From: Pseudomonas sp. DNDY-54
Lineage (GTDB): Bacteria > Pseudomonadota > Gammaproteobacteria > Pseudomonadales > Pseudomonadaceae
NCBI RefSeq assembly: GCF_019880365.1
Contig: NZ_CP082271.1
Span: 930,001-994,000 of the forward strand
Direction: 5' to 3'
DNA: 64,000 nucleotides
In this document: in pieces, positions 1 through 11,924 of the stretch
Position numbering within the stretch: the first letter of the stretch is position 1
How the letters are laid out: each line of letters opens with the position of its first letter
The notes under the pieces: model-generated
The model's database searches: none
What the model saw: the letters and a program-made list of their open reading frames with translations, nothing else
What the model was told of the DNA's origin: nothing
Position numbers and translations under genes: made by a program

Positions 1-122
1 TCGGCAAGCGTCAGCGCGAGCTGCTCGACGAGTTCCGAAAGACGCTGCAGAGCGACAGCTCCCACTCGCCAAAGGCCAGCGGCTGGTTCGAGGGCATGAA
101 GCGCTTTTTCGGCGATCTTTAA
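1..122 (+). CDS. dnaJ: Chaperone protein DnaJ, C-terminal end (partial)
   Basis: The reading frame enters from the left edge (first full codon at base 3) and ends with TAA at 120-122. The last residues include WFEGMKRFFGDL, typical of the DnaJ C-terminus in Pseudomonas. DnaJ is the J-domain co-chaperone that delivers substrates to DnaK; the J domain and zinc-finger region lie outside the window. The following dapB-carA order matches the standard Pseudomonas dnaK-dnaJ-dapB-carAB arrangement, which supports the call despite the short visible part. Confidence 0.85.
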   Translation, partial: GKRQRELLDEFRKTLQSDSSHSPKASGWFEGMKRFFGDL

Positions 123-199
123 CTCAGCAGCAGGCGCAGGCGGTTGGCTACCCGAAGCCGGCCGCTGCAGCTTGAGGCTTGCAGCGTGGAGCTGTTCGT

Positions 200-1006
200 A
201 TGCGACGTATAGCAGTGATGGGCGCCGCCGGGCGCATGGGTAAAACGTTAGTCGAAGCCGTCCAGCAGACAGGCGGTGCCGCCGGGCTTACTGCCGCGAT
301 TGATCGCCCCGACAGCACCTTGGTCGGGGCGGACGCGGGTGAGTTGGCAGGCATTGGAAGGCTTGGTGTTCCGCTGATCGGCGACGCGGCGAAAGTCGCG
401 GAGGAGTTCGATGTACTGATCGACTTTACCCACCCCTCCGTGACGTTGAAGAATCTTGACGTCTGCCGTCGCGCGGGCAAAGCGATGGTGATCGGCACGA
501 CCGGCTTCACGGTTGAGGAGAAGGAAAAACTCGCTGCGGCGGCGAGGGATATCCCGATCGTCTTTGCCGCCAATTTCAGCGTCGGTGTGAACTTGTGTCT
601 GAAGCTGCTCGACACCGCCGCGCGGGTTTTAGGTGACGAGGTCGATATCGAGATAGTCGAAGCGCACCACCGGCACAAAGTCGATGCGCCCTCGGGCACA
701 GCGTTGCGCATGGGTGAAGTGGTCGCCGAAGCGCTCGGTCGGGATTTGCAGAAAGTAGCTGTCTACGGTCGCGAAGGCCAAACTGGCGCGCGTGCGCGCG
801 ATACGATCGGGTTTGCGACCATTCGTGCGGGTGACGTGGTCGGGGATCATACGGTGCTGTTTGCTGCCGAGGGCGAGCGGGTCGAGATCACGCACAAGGC
901 TTCCAGTCGCATGACCTTCGCCAAAGGCGCCGTGCGCGCCGCGTTATGGTTGGAGCAGCAGCCGGCGGGTCTTTACGACATGCAGGACGTGCTCGGGTTG
1001 CGCTAA
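200..1006 (+). CDS. dapB: 4-hydroxy-tetrahydrodipicolinate reductase
   Basis: 268 aa, the usual DapB length. It catalyses the NAD(P)H-dependent reduction step towards diaminopimelate and lysine in the cytoplasm. The N-terminus MRRIAVMGAAGRMGK is the Rossmann nucleotide-binding loop, and the motif EAHHRHKVDAPSGTA carries the catalytic histidines and the substrate-binding lysine. The ATG at 200 puts the dinucleotide loop at residues 7-13; an in-frame start at 179 would add seven residues not seen in the family. It lies about 80 bases after dnaJ and may be partly co-transcribed with it. Confidence 0.97.
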   Translation: MRRIAVMGAAGRMGKTLVEAVQQTGGAAGLTAAIDRPDSTLVGADAGELAGIGRLGVPLIGDAAKVAEEFDVLIDFTHPSVTLKNLDVCRRAGKAMVIGTTGFTVEEKEKLAAAARDIPIVFAANFSVGVNLCLKLLDTAARVLGDEVDIEIVEAHHRHKVDAPSGTALRMGEVVAEALGRDLQKVAVYGREGQTGARARDTIGFATIRAGDVVGDHTVLFAAEGERVEITHKASSRMTFAKGAVRAALWLEQQPAGLYDMQDVLGLR

Positions 1007-1074
1007 CAGGCCACGGTGTTGCGTTCGGGCCGATTTCGGCTGGACCTCAAAAGGCGTTTTCTGTAAGCTTCCCG

Positions 1075-1094
1075 TTTTAGTGTGTCCACTAAAA
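1075..1094 (+). repeat. Perfect inverted repeat in the dapB-carA gap
   Basis: TTTTAGTG-TGTC-CACTAAAA forms an 8-bp stem with a 4-base loop, 10 bases before the carA leader ORF. It has no T-run, so it is not an intrinsic terminator. Its position suggests an operator or a leader RNA hairpin. No known operator consensus was recognised, so the role is open. Confidence 0.45.
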
Positions 1095-1104
1095 GTTGCG
1101 CAGA

Positions 1105-1179
1105 ATGACTCAAACAAAAAGCGGGATGACTTCACACGTCATCCCGCTTTTTTACAATCTGCGCCTGCTTCAGCCTTGA
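1105..1179 (+). CDS. Putative carAB leader peptide ORF (24 codons)
   Basis: ATG at 1105 runs for 24 codons to TGA at 1177-1179, 15 bases before the carA start. The whole intrinsic terminator of the leader (1116-1153) lies inside this ORF, so a ribosome translating it would physically disrupt the hairpin. That is the layout expected of translation-coupled attenuation. The Shine-Dalgarno region before the ATG is weak, and the ORF could be chance. Published work on Pseudomonas carAB described control by arginine and pyrimidines; the link to this ORF is inference. Confidence 0.4.
   Translation: MTQTKSGMTSHVIPLFYNLRLLQP
1116..1153 (+). terminator. Intrinsic terminator / attenuator before carA
   Basis: A 15-bp perfect stem (1116-1130 paired with 1138-1152) with loop TTCACAC is followed at once by a run of six T. 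It sits 42 bases upstream of the carA start, too close to be only a dapB terminator, so it probably acts as a regulated attenuator for carAB as well as ending dapB transcripts. Confidence 0.85.
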
Positions 1180-1194
1180 TCTTTGGGAGGTCTC

Positions 1195-2343
1195 TTGACT
1201 AAGCCAGCCCTTACGCCAGCCATTTTGGCCCTTGCCGATGGCAGTATCTTTCACGGCGACTCCATCGGCGCCGATGGGCAAACCGTTGGTGAGGTGGTGT
1301 TCAATACCGCCATGACCGGCTATCAGGAAATCCTCACCGATCCTTCCTACGCCAAGCAAATCGTCACGCTCACGTATCCGCATGTCGGCAACACCGGCAC
1401 CACGCCGGAAGATGCTGAATCGTGGAAGGTCTGGGCTGCAGGCTTGGTTATCCGCGACCTGCCGCTTACCTCGAGCAACTGGCGCGAAAAGCAATCCCTT
1501 CCTGACTACCTCAAAGCCAACGGTACCGTTGCCATCGCCGGTATCGATACCCGTCGATTGACCCGAATTCTTCGAGAAAAGGGCGCTCAGGACGGTTGTA
1601 TTCTGGCGGGGGCAGACGCCACCGAAGAAAAGGCGCTGGAGCTGGCGCGGAGCTTTCCTGGGCTCAAGGGCATGGATCTGGCCAAGGAAGTCAGCGTCAA
1701 GGAGCGTTACGAGTGGCGCTCCAGCGTCTGGTGCCTGAAGGACGACACGCATGCCGAAATTCCGGCCAGCGAGCTGCCTTACCATGTCGTCGCTTTTGAC
1801 TACGGCGTGAAGTACAACATCTTGCGCATGCTGGTCGCCCGCGGTTGCCGCGTCACGGTGCTCCCGGCGCAGTCAACTGCAAGCGAAGCGCTGGCGTTGA
1901 ATCCGGATGGAATATTCCTGGCCAATGGTCCAGGGGACCCTGAGCCTTGCGACTACGCAATCAATGCGATCCAGGAAGTGCTTGAGACCGATATTCCGGT
2001 ATTCGGTATCTGCCTTGGGCATCAACTGCTGGCACTGGCTTCAGGTGCCAAAACGGTGAAAATGCCGAACGGCCATCATGGTGCTAACCATCCGGTACAA
2101 GATCTGGATACCGGTGTGGTGATGATCACCAGCCAGAACCACGGCTTCGCTGTGGACGAAGCCACCCTCCCGAGCAATCTTCGCGCGACGCACAAGTCGC
2201 TGTTCGATGGCACGCTGCAGGGAATCGAGCGCACAGACAAAGTCGCTTTCAGCTTCCAGGGTCATCCTGAAGCGAGCCCCGGCCCGCACGATGTGGCGCC
2301 GTTGTTCGATCGCTTCATCGATGCTATGGCCAAGCGCCGCTAA
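1195..2343 (+). CDS. carA: Carbamoyl-phosphate synthase small (glutaminase) subunit
   Basis: 382 aa. CarA hydrolyses glutamine and channels ammonia to CarB to make carbamoyl phosphate for arginine and pyrimidines. The class I glutamine amidotransferase nucleophile motif GICLGHQLLA and the later GHPEASPG motif are both present. The start is TTG at 1195, with GGGAGG four bases upstream (1185-1190). Codons 4-5 and 8-9 are both CCA GCC, giving four extra residues near the N-terminus. A claim that such codons are skipped in Pseudomonas carA was later withdrawn in the literature, as I recall it. carB follows after 30 bases. Confidence 0.97.
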   Translation: MTKPALTPAILALADGSIFHGDSIGADGQTVGEVVFNTAMTGYQEILTDPSYAKQIVTLTYPHVGNTGTTPEDAESWKVWAAGLVIRDLPLTSSNWREKQSLPDYLKANGTVAIAGIDTRRLTRILREKGAQDGCILAGADATEEKALELARSFPGLKGMDLAKEVSVKERYEWRSSVWCLKDDTHAEIPASELPYHVVAFDYGVKYNILRMLVARGCRVTVLPAQSTASEALALNPDGIFLANGPGDPEPCDYAINAIQEVLETDIPVFGICLGHQLLALASGAKTVKMPNGHHGANHPVQDLDTGVVMITSQNHGFAVDEATLPSNLRATHKSLFDGTLQGIERTDKVAFSFQGHPEASPGPHDVAPLFDRFIDAMAKRR

Positions 2344-2373
2344 GTTCGCCGAGCACAGAATTCGAGAGAGACC

Positions 2374-5591
<3,218 letters not shown>

Positions 5592-5595
<4 letters not shown>

Positions 5596-6068
5596 CTAAA
5601 TACCCAATGACAGTCCAGGGTGCCCGCGCTCTGGAAGAAGAGCTCCATCACTTGACCAAGGTGCTTCGCCCAAAGCTCAGTCACGACATCGGCGTAGCGC
5701 GTGAATTGGGCGACTTGAAGGAAAATGCCGAGTATCACGCTGCGCGTGAACAGCAGGGCATGGTCGAGGCGCGGATTCGTGACATTGAAGGGCGTTTGCA
5801 GAACGCCCAGGTCATCGATGTCAGCAGCATCCCGCACACCGGCAAAGTGATATTCGGCACGACTGTTGAGATCGCCAACGTCGAGACCGATGAGCGTGTC
5901 ACCTATCAGATCGTTGGTGAAGACGAAGCAGAGATCAAGCTAGGCAAGATTTCGGTAGGCTCGCCTATTGCACGCGCTCTAATTGGCAAGGAGGAGGGTG
6001 ATGTCGCGGTGGTGAAGACCCCGGGTGGGCTGGTCGAATTTGAGATCGTCGAGGTTCGCCATCTCTGA
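5592..6068 (+). CDS. greA: Transcription elongation factor GreA
   Basis: 158 aa, exact family length. GreA enters the secondary channel of RNA polymerase and stimulates cleavage of backtracked RNA. The N-terminal coiled coil contains the conserved LGDLKENAEYHAAREQQG segment with the acidic tip residues, and the C-terminal FKBP-like domain ends in EIVEVRHL. It overlaps carB by 4 bases, as in other pseudomonads. Confidence 0.98.
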
Positions 6069-6078
6069 ACGTCAGCCG

Positions 6079-6480
6079 TTGCGTGCCGGAACCATAAGCT
6101 GGCAGCTGGCCCAGACGTTCTGGGTTGGCGGTCTTTGGCTGCTTCAGTTTGTCATGCTTCCGGCGCTCGCTAAAATCGGCCTTGCGCCGATGCTTATCGA
6201 GGAAATTGGGAGCAGCCTTCGTCCGCTATTGGTGGGCTTCGCTGCCTTCTGTGTCGTCCTTCAGGCCGTCGTGCTGATCCAGCTAGGCGGTTTGCGAAGC
6301 TTGTGGAAAGACTTTCGAGGTCAGCTTTTGCTCACCATATTGTTGCTCGCGACGAGTTTTTTTGCGGTGCGGGCAGGTGTCGTCCAGTCTCCGTACTGGC
6401 TGGTATTCAGCTATCTGGTTATCGGTATGTGCGGGCTGATTTTGGTGCTGCAGGCCGCTCCCGGACGGGAGCGGCTATGA
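6079..6480 (+). CDS. DUF4149-like small membrane protein
   Basis: 133 aa from the TTG at 6079, which gives MRAGTISWQLAQTFWVGG. The protein is almost wholly hydrophobic, with about four membrane segments, and resembles the DUF4149 proteins that follow greA in Pseudomonas. Function is unknown. An in-frame start at 6025 would overlap greA by 44 bases. The Shine-Dalgarno signal is weak, so the start is uncertain. The gene is convergent with yhbY, 21 bases away. Confidence 0.75.
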   Translation: MRAGTISWQLAQTFWVGGLWLLQFVMLPALAKIGLAPMLIEEIGSSLRPLLVGFAAFCVVLQAVVLIQLGGLRSLWKDFRGQLLLTILLLATSFFAVRAGVVQSPYWLVFSYLVIGMCGLILVLQAAPGRERL

Positions 6481-6501
6481 TTCGCGATGCTTGCGTCAGG
6501 C

Positions 6502-6813
6502 TTAGGCCTGAAAGCGATGTACGTTGGAGAGCTGCTTGTTGACCTTCGGATTCTTGCGATAGATCAGCGCCATCTTGCCGATGGCTTGGACCAGCTCGCA
6601 GCCTCCGATCTTGCACAACTCTTCCATTAACGCGCGTCGATCGTCACGCTCGGTGATCCGAAGCTGTACCTTGATCAGTTCATGATCAGTCAAGGCTCGC
6701 TCCAGTTCGGCCTGCACACCTTCGGTCAAGCCGTTCTCCGACACGATCAGCACCGGCTTCAAATGATGGCCGATGGATTTGTACTGTTTCTTCTGCTCGT
6801 TAGTGAGCGGCAT
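6502..6813 (-). CDS. yhbY: YhbY-family RNA-binding protein (CRM domain)
   Basis: 103 aa, a single CRS1/YhbY (CRM) domain. The family associates with pre-50S ribosomal particles. Conserved features are the N-terminal LTNEQKKQYKSIGHHLKPVL, the GLTEGV loop and the GxxLVQ...IYR core near the end. The C-terminal extension (NKQLSNVHRFQA) is basic. It is encoded divergently from rlmE, with about 80 bases of shared promoter region. Confidence 0.93.
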   Translation of the reverse strand: MPLTNEQKKQYKSIGHHLKPVLIVSENGLTEGVQAELERALTDHELIKVQLRITERDDRRALMEELCKIGGCELVQAIGKMALIYRKNPKVNKQLSNVHRFQA

Positions 6814-6894
6814 AATTCGACCCTTGCGTCAGAACTTTTAGAACGGCGGCTAGTGTAACTGACACACCCTGAGCCGCACAGATGAGGTATCAGC

Positions 6895-7545
6895 TTGGCA
6901 CGCTCCAAGACCAGCCCGCGTTGGCTGAAAGAACATTTCGACGATCCGTACGTGAAGATGGCGCAGCGCGACGGCTATCGATCCCGGGCTAGCTACAAGC
7001 TGCTCGAAATACAGGAAAAGGATCGAATCTTGCGCCCCGGCATGACCGTGGTTGATCTCGGGGCCGCTCCGGGCGGTTGGTCGCAGGTTACCAGTCGCGT
7101 CATTGGAGGTCGTGGGCGGCTGATTGCGTCGGATATCCTGCCCATGGACAGTATCGCGGATGTGACCTTCGTGCTCGGAGACTTCACCGAAGACCAAGTG
7201 TTCTCCGAGATCCTTCAGGCAATCGGCGACACCCAGGTGGACCTTGTGATTTCCGATATGGCCCCCAATATGAGTGGGGTAAAGGTAGCGGACCAAGCGC
7301 GCGCAATGTTTCTCTGCGAGCTGGCGCTGGATTTGGCCATGCGGGTACTGCGACCGGGCGGTGATTTTCTGATCAAGGTATTCCAGGGCGACGGATTCGA
7401 CGCCTACCTCAAGGACGTGCGGCAGAACTTTGAGAAGGTACAGATGCGCAAGCCCTTGTCGTCACGGGACCGTTCACGCGAGCAATATCTTTTGGCGCGC
7501 GGCTATCGTGGCGATGGCAACGAGATAGATGGGCCGCGGTCGTAG
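6895..7545 (+). CDS. rlmE: 23S rRNA (uridine2552-2'-O)-methyltransferase
   Basis: 216 aa. RlmE (FtsJ/RrmJ) methylates U2552 in the 23S A-loop late in 50S assembly. The SAM-binding motif VVDLGAAPGGWSQV and the K-D-K-E catalytic pieces (YKLLEIQEKD, VISDMAPNMSG, FLIKVFQGDG) are visible. The start is TTG at 6895, giving MARSKTSPRWLKEHFDDPY; no in-frame ATG lies nearby. It precedes ftsH, the common heat-shock-linked gene pair. Confidence 0.97.
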   Translation: MARSKTSPRWLKEHFDDPYVKMAQRDGYRSRASYKLLEIQEKDRILRPGMTVVDLGAAPGGWSQVTSRVIGGRGRLIASDILPMDSIADVTFVLGDFTEDQVFSEILQAIGDTQVDLVISDMAPNMSGVKVADQARAMFLCELALDLAMRVLRPGGDFLIKVFQGDGFDAYLKDVRQNFEKVQMRKPLSSRDRSREQYLLARGYRGDGNEIDGPRS

Positions 7546-7722
7546 TTGTAATGACCATTAGGATCGGCGGCACCCGCCGGGGTGATTGCGGTTAGATGTT
7601 TCATATGGGGTTACAGACCGAGCTGCCCGTTCAGCGGTGTTGTGTAGTAAGTTAGGCCGAGAGCGAACCATCGGCCGTCATGCAGGCTCCGGACAACGCG
7701 CCTGCTCTAGAGGGTAGTGAAA

Positions 7723-9642
7723 TTGAATGACATGGCGAAAAACCTGATTCTGTGGTTGATCATTGCCGCTGTCCTGGTGACGGTGATGAACAACTTTTCC
7801 AGCCCGACCGAGCCGCAGACGCTCAACTACTCCGATTTTATCGAGCAGGTGAAAGAAGGTCGTGTCGAACGAGTAACCGTAGACGGCTTTGTCATCACGG
7901 GTAAGCGCAGTGACGGAGAAACCTTCAAGACGATACGGCCTGCGATTCAGGATAACGGTCTGATCGGCGACCTCATCAACAACGATGTCGTGATCGAGGG
8001 CAAGCAACCTGAACAGCAGAGCATCTGGACGCAGTTGCTTGTCGCGAGTTTCCCGATACTGGTGATCATCGCGGTCTTCATGTTTTTCATGCGCCAGATG
8101 CAGGGTGGCGCAGGCGGCAAAGGTGGACCGATGAGCTTTGGCAAAAGCAAGGCACGCTTGCTTTCCGAAGATCAGGTCAAAACCACGTTCGCCGATGTAG
8201 CTGGGTGTGATGAGGCAAAGGAAGAAGTAACCGAACTGGTCGAGTTCCTTCGCGACCCTGGTAAGTTTCAGCGCCTGGGTGGCCGCATCCCGCGCGGCGT
8301 GCTGATGGTCGGCTCGCCAGGTACCGGTAAGACACTGTTGGCGAAGGCCGTAGCTGGCGAGGCCAAGGTTCCCTTCTTCACTATTTCCGGTTCCGACTTC
8401 GTAGAAATGTTCGTGGGTGTCGGTGCGAGCCGCGTCCGCGACATGTTCGAACAGGCCAAGAAGCACGCGCCGTGCATTATCTTCATCGATGAAATCGACG
8501 CGGTCGGTCGTCATCGTGGCGCAGGCCTCGGCGGCGGTCATGATGAGCGTGAGCAGACCCTCAACCAGTTGCTGGTGGAGATGGATGGTTTCGAGATGAA
8601 TGACGGGATTATCGTCATTGCGGCCACAAACCGGCCGGACGTGCTTGACCCCGCGCTGCTGCGTCCCGGGCGTTTCGACCGTCAGGTGGTGGTCGGATTG
8701 CCGGACATCCGCGGTCGCGAACAGATCCTAAAAGTCCACATGCGCAAGGTGCCGCTGGGAGACAGTGTCGAACCGGCACTCATCGCTCGTGGCACGCCTG
8801 GTTTCTCAGGCGCGGACTTGGCTAACCTGGTGAATGAAGCGTCCTTGTTCGCTGCGCGCGCTGGCAAGCGTGTGGTAGAGATGAAGGAGTTCGAACTGGC
8901 GAAAGACAAGATCATGATGGGCGCTGAGCGCAAATCGATGGTTATGTCGGAGAAAGAGCGCCTCAACACCGCCTATCACGAAGCGGGCCATGCCATTGTT
9001 GGTCGCGTCGTGCCGGAGCATGATCCCGTCTATAAGGTTTCGATCATCCCACGCGGTAGAGCGCTGGGCGTCACGATGTTCCTTCCCGAGGAAGATCGCT
9101 ACAGCCTTTCCAAGCGTGCCCTGATTAGCCAGATTTGTTCATTGTTCGGTGGTCGAATCGCCGAGGAAATGACCTTGGGTTTCGAAGGGGTTACTACTGG
9201 CGCCTCGAACGACATCATGCGGGCCACTCAGCTGGCGCGAAACATGGTCACCAAATGGGGGCTCTCTGAAAAGCTTGGTCCACTGATGTACGCCGAAGAA
9301 GAGGGTGAGGTATTCCTCGGGCGTAGCGCGGGCAGTCAGCACACTAATGTGTCTGGTGACACGGCGAAGCTGATCGATCAAGAAGTTCGCAGCATCATTG
9401 ATCAATGCTACGGCACCGCCAAACAAATTTTGGCCGACAACCGTGACAAGCTCGATCTGATGGCCGAGACGTTGATGAGGTACGAAACCATCGATGCGGA
9501 TCAAATTGACGACATTATGGCCGGCCGCACGCCGCGGGAGCCTCGCGACTGGCAGGATGGGTCGGGACCGACCGGAACGCCCGTACAGCCAGAAGGCGGC
9601 CGCCCGCAGACGCCGATCGGTGGGCCTGCTGGCGAGCACTAA
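7723..9642 (+). CDS. ftsH: ATP-dependent zinc metalloprotease FtsH
   Basis: 639 aa. This is an inner-membrane AAA+ protease that degrades misfolded membrane proteins and regulators. Two N-terminal membrane segments flank a periplasmic domain; Walker A GSPGTGKT is near residue 197, and the zinc site HEAGH begins at residue 419. Possible starts are GTG 7717, TTG 7723 and ATG 7732. TTG 7723 is chosen because AGAGGG (7709-7714) lies 8 bases upstream and the length matches related proteins. The tail is rich in G and P. Confidence 0.96.
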   Translation: MNDMAKNLILWLIIAAVLVTVMNNFSSPTEPQTLNYSDFIEQVKEGRVERVTVDGFVITGKRSDGETFKTIRPAIQDNGLIGDLINNDVVIEGKQPEQQSIWTQLLVASFPILVIIAVFMFFMRQMQGGAGGKGGPMSFGKSKARLLSEDQVKTTFADVAGCDEAKEEVTELVEFLRDPGKFQRLGGRIPRGVLMVGSPGTGKTLLAKAVAGEAKVPFFTISGSDFVEMFVGVGASRVRDMFEQAKKHAPCIIFIDEIDAVGRHRGAGLGGGHDEREQTLNQLLVEMDGFEMNDGIIVIAATNRPDVLDPALLRPGRFDRQVVVGLPDIRGREQILKVHMRKVPLGDSVEPALIARGTPGFSGADLANLVNEASLFAARAGKRVVEMKEFELAKDKIMMGAERKSMVMSEKERLNTAYHEAGHAIVGRVVPEHDPVYKVSIIPRGRALGVTMFLPEEDRYSLSKRALISQICSLFGGRIAEEMTLGFEGVTTGASNDIMRATQLARNMVTKWGLSEKLGPLMYAEEEGEVFLGRSAGSQHTNVSGDTAKLIDQEVRSIIDQCYGTAKQILADNRDKLDLMAETLMRYETIDADQIDDIMAGRTPREPRDWQDGSGPTGTPVQPEGGRPQTPIGGPAGEH

Positions 9643-9657
9643 GCTAAGGCTTTTTTA

Positions 9658-10509
9658 ATGATTGAAGCGTCACATCAAACCCGGCTGTCATGTGGCAGCC
9701 GGGTTCTTGATTTCTCCCGCCCACATGTCATGGGCATTCTGAATGTCACTCCTGACTCGTTCTCCGATGGTGGTCAGCATGTCGGTGTTGACGCAGCGCT
9801 GCGTCACGCGGAGGCGATGGTTACGGCGGGCGCGACGCTAGTCGATGTTGGAGGAGAGTCGACTCGCCCAGGTGCGCGCGTAGTGTCGCCGCTCGAGGAA
9901 TTGGAGCGCGTTGCGCCAGTGGTCGAGGCGATTGCGCGTGAGCTCGACGTGGTTATCTCAGTCGATACATCGACACCTGCCGTGATTCGGGAAACCGCGC
10001 GCCTCGGTGCCGGCTTGATCAATGACGTACGATCGCTCACTCGGGATGGCGCACTTGACGCCGCGGCTGATACAGGCCTGCCGGTGTGTCTGATGCATAT
10101 GCGGGGTGAGCCTGCTGACATGCAGAACGATCCGCGATATGACGATGTGACCGCTGAAGTGCTGATTTTCCTCAGGGGGCGCATGGATGCATGTGTTGCT
10201 GCGGGCATCCGTGCCGAGCGTATTGTGCTCGATCCGGGATTTGGCTTCGCGAAGACCCTTTCACATAACCTCAGTCTGTTCAAACATATGGAGCGCCTCC
10301 ATGTGTTGGGGCGCCCTCTGCTGGTTGGGGTGTCGCGAAAAAGCATGATCGGTCAGGCGCTCGAGCGTGACGTGGGTCAGCGTTTGTATGGCGGGCTCGG
10401 GCTTGCTGCGCTAGCGGTTGTTCAGGGGGCTAAAATCCTCCGTGTACATGACGTGGCAGAGACGGTCGATGTGGTACGAATGATTGCCGCGGTACAAGCG
10501 GCGGAATAA
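9658..10509 (+). CDS. folP: Dihydropteroate synthase
   Basis: 283 aa TIM-barrel enzyme that joins p-aminobenzoate to dihydropterin pyrophosphate in folate synthesis; it is the sulfonamide target. Signature motifs are MGILNVTPDSFSDGG and VDVGGESTRPGA near the N-terminus, and LDPGFGFAKT and VGVSRKSMIG later. It lies 15 bases after ftsH and 11 bases before glmM, so ftsH-folP-glmM probably form one transcript. Confidence 0.97.
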   Translation: MIEASHQTRLSCGSRVLDFSRPHVMGILNVTPDSFSDGGQHVGVDAALRHAEAMVTAGATLVDVGGESTRPGARVVSPLEELERVAPVVEAIARELDVVISVDTSTPAVIRETARLGAGLINDVRSLTRDGALDAAADTGLPVCLMHMRGEPADMQNDPRYDDVTAEVLIFLRGRMDACVAAGIRAERIVLDPGFGFAKTLSHNLSLFKHMERLHVLGRPLLVGVSRKSMIGQALERDVGQRLYGGLGLAALAVVQGAKILRVHDVAETVDVVRMIAAVQAAE

Positions 10510-10520
10510 GGATTTTTTTC

Positions 10521-11858
10521 ATGGGTAGAAAGTATTTTGGCACCGACGGCATACGTGGGCATGTTGGGCAGTTTCCGATCACGCCGGACTTCATGCTCAA
10601 GCTTGGCTGGGCGGCCGGAATGGCTTTTCGCAAGCATGGTAAATGCCGCATTCTAATCGGCAAGGACACCCGAATATCGGGCTATATGTTTGAGTCTGCG
10701 CTACAGGCCGGTCTCTCTGCAGCGGGTGCAGATGTACTGCTGCTTGGGCCTATGCCTACCCCGGCTGTTGCTTATCTGACCCGTACCTTCCATGCGGAAG
10801 CTGGCATAGTGATCAGTGCGTCGCACAATCCGCATCACGACAATGGCATTAAGTTCTTTTCCGGGCGGGGCACAAAACTGCCAGACGAAGTCGAGTTAAT
10901 GATCGAGGAATTGCTCGATACGCCAATGACTGTTGTCGAATCGGCGCAGCTCGGTAAGGCATCGCGGATCAACGACGCCGCCGGCCGTTATATCGAATTT
11001 TGTAAGAGCAGTGTGCCGACCAGTACGGACTTCTCTGGTATGAAGATTGTGCTGGACTGCGCCCATGGCGCTACGTACAAGGTTGCGCCCAGCGTCTTTC
11101 GTGAGCTCGGCGCTGACGTGACGGTCATCGCGGCTCAGCCAGACGGACTCAATATCAACGCGGGCGTCGGGTCTACTCATGTCGCACAGCTTCAAAAGGC
11201 CGTGGTGGAACAGGGTGCTGACCTGGGTATCGCGTTCGACGGGGATGGTGACCGCGTAATGATGGTCGACCATACGGGAGCTCAGGTAGACGGTGATGAG
11301 TTGCTCTACATTATCGCAACCGATCTTCAGGATCGTGATCGCCTGGCGGGTGGTGTGGTCGGCACGCTTATGAGTAACCTGGGGCTTGAGCTGGCGCTGA
11401 AGGCGCGAGACATTCCTTTCGTTCGGGCAAAAGTTGGCGACCGGTATGTGATGGCAGAGATGCTCGAGCGTGACTGGGTGCTTGGCGGGGAAAATTCAGG
11501 ACACATTGTCTGCGCTCAGCACGTTTCCACCGGCGACGCCATCATTGCGGCGCTCCAAGTGGTGCTGGCCTTGAGGCGCCGCGGTCAGAATCTCGCACAA
11601 GAGCGTTTAGCCTGGAGCAAATGTCCTCAAGTTTTGATCAATGTGCGTTTCACTGGTGACAGGGATCCGATCTCCCACCCTCAGGTTCAGGCGGTCTGTG
11701 ACAGTGTCACGGAGCGCATGGGGGGGCGAGGTCGGGTGCTGCTTCGCAAGTCTGGAACAGAGCCGCTAGTGCGCGTCATGGTTGAAGGTGACGACGAAAA
11801 ACAGGTGAGAGGTTACGCCGAAGAGCTGGCGCACGCGGTTACGGAAGTTTGTGCATGA
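10521..11858 (+). CDS. glmM: Phosphoglucosamine mutase
   Basis: 445 aa. It interconverts glucosamine-6-P and glucosamine-1-P for UDP-GlcNAc, peptidoglycan and LPS. The phosphoserine loop ISASHNP places the catalytic serine at residue 101. The Mg-binding DGDGDR and the sugar-binding GGENSGH motifs follow, and the C-terminal domain contains RKSGTEPLVRVM. The order folP-glmM-tpiA-secG is conserved in Pseudomonas. Confidence 0.97.
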   Translation: MGRKYFGTDGIRGHVGQFPITPDFMLKLGWAAGMAFRKHGKCRILIGKDTRISGYMFESALQAGLSAAGADVLLLGPMPTPAVAYLTRTFHAEAGIVISASHNPHHDNGIKFFSGRGTKLPDEVELMIEELLDTPMTVVESAQLGKASRINDAAGRYIEFCKSSVPTSTDFSGMKIVLDCAHGATYKVAPSVFRELGADVTVIAAQPDGLNINAGVGSTHVAQLQKAVVEQGADLGIAFDGDGDRVMMVDHTGAQVDGDELLYIIATDLQDRDRLAGGVVGTLMSNLGLELALKARDIPFVRAKVGDRYVMAEMLERDWVLGGENSGHIVCAQHVSTGDAIIAALQVVLALRRRGQNLAQERLAWSKCPQVLINVRFTGDRDPISHPQVQAVCDSVTERMGGRGRVLLRKSGTEPLVRVMVEGDDEKQVRGYAEELAHAVTEVCA

Positions 11859-11924
11859 TTGCCGCTTGCAAGAGGTGTTTTCGTTGAGTACCATCTGCGC
11901 CCACTTTGACCGACGAGGTAAAGC

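Noticed and set aside
1204..1221. Ribosome bypassing (hop) over codons 5-8 of carA
   Set aside because: The direct repeat would allow it, and it was once proposed for Pseudomonas carA, but later work on P. aeruginosa and P. stutzeri carAB rejected an untranslated region as I recall. The frame is open throughout, so no bypass is needed.
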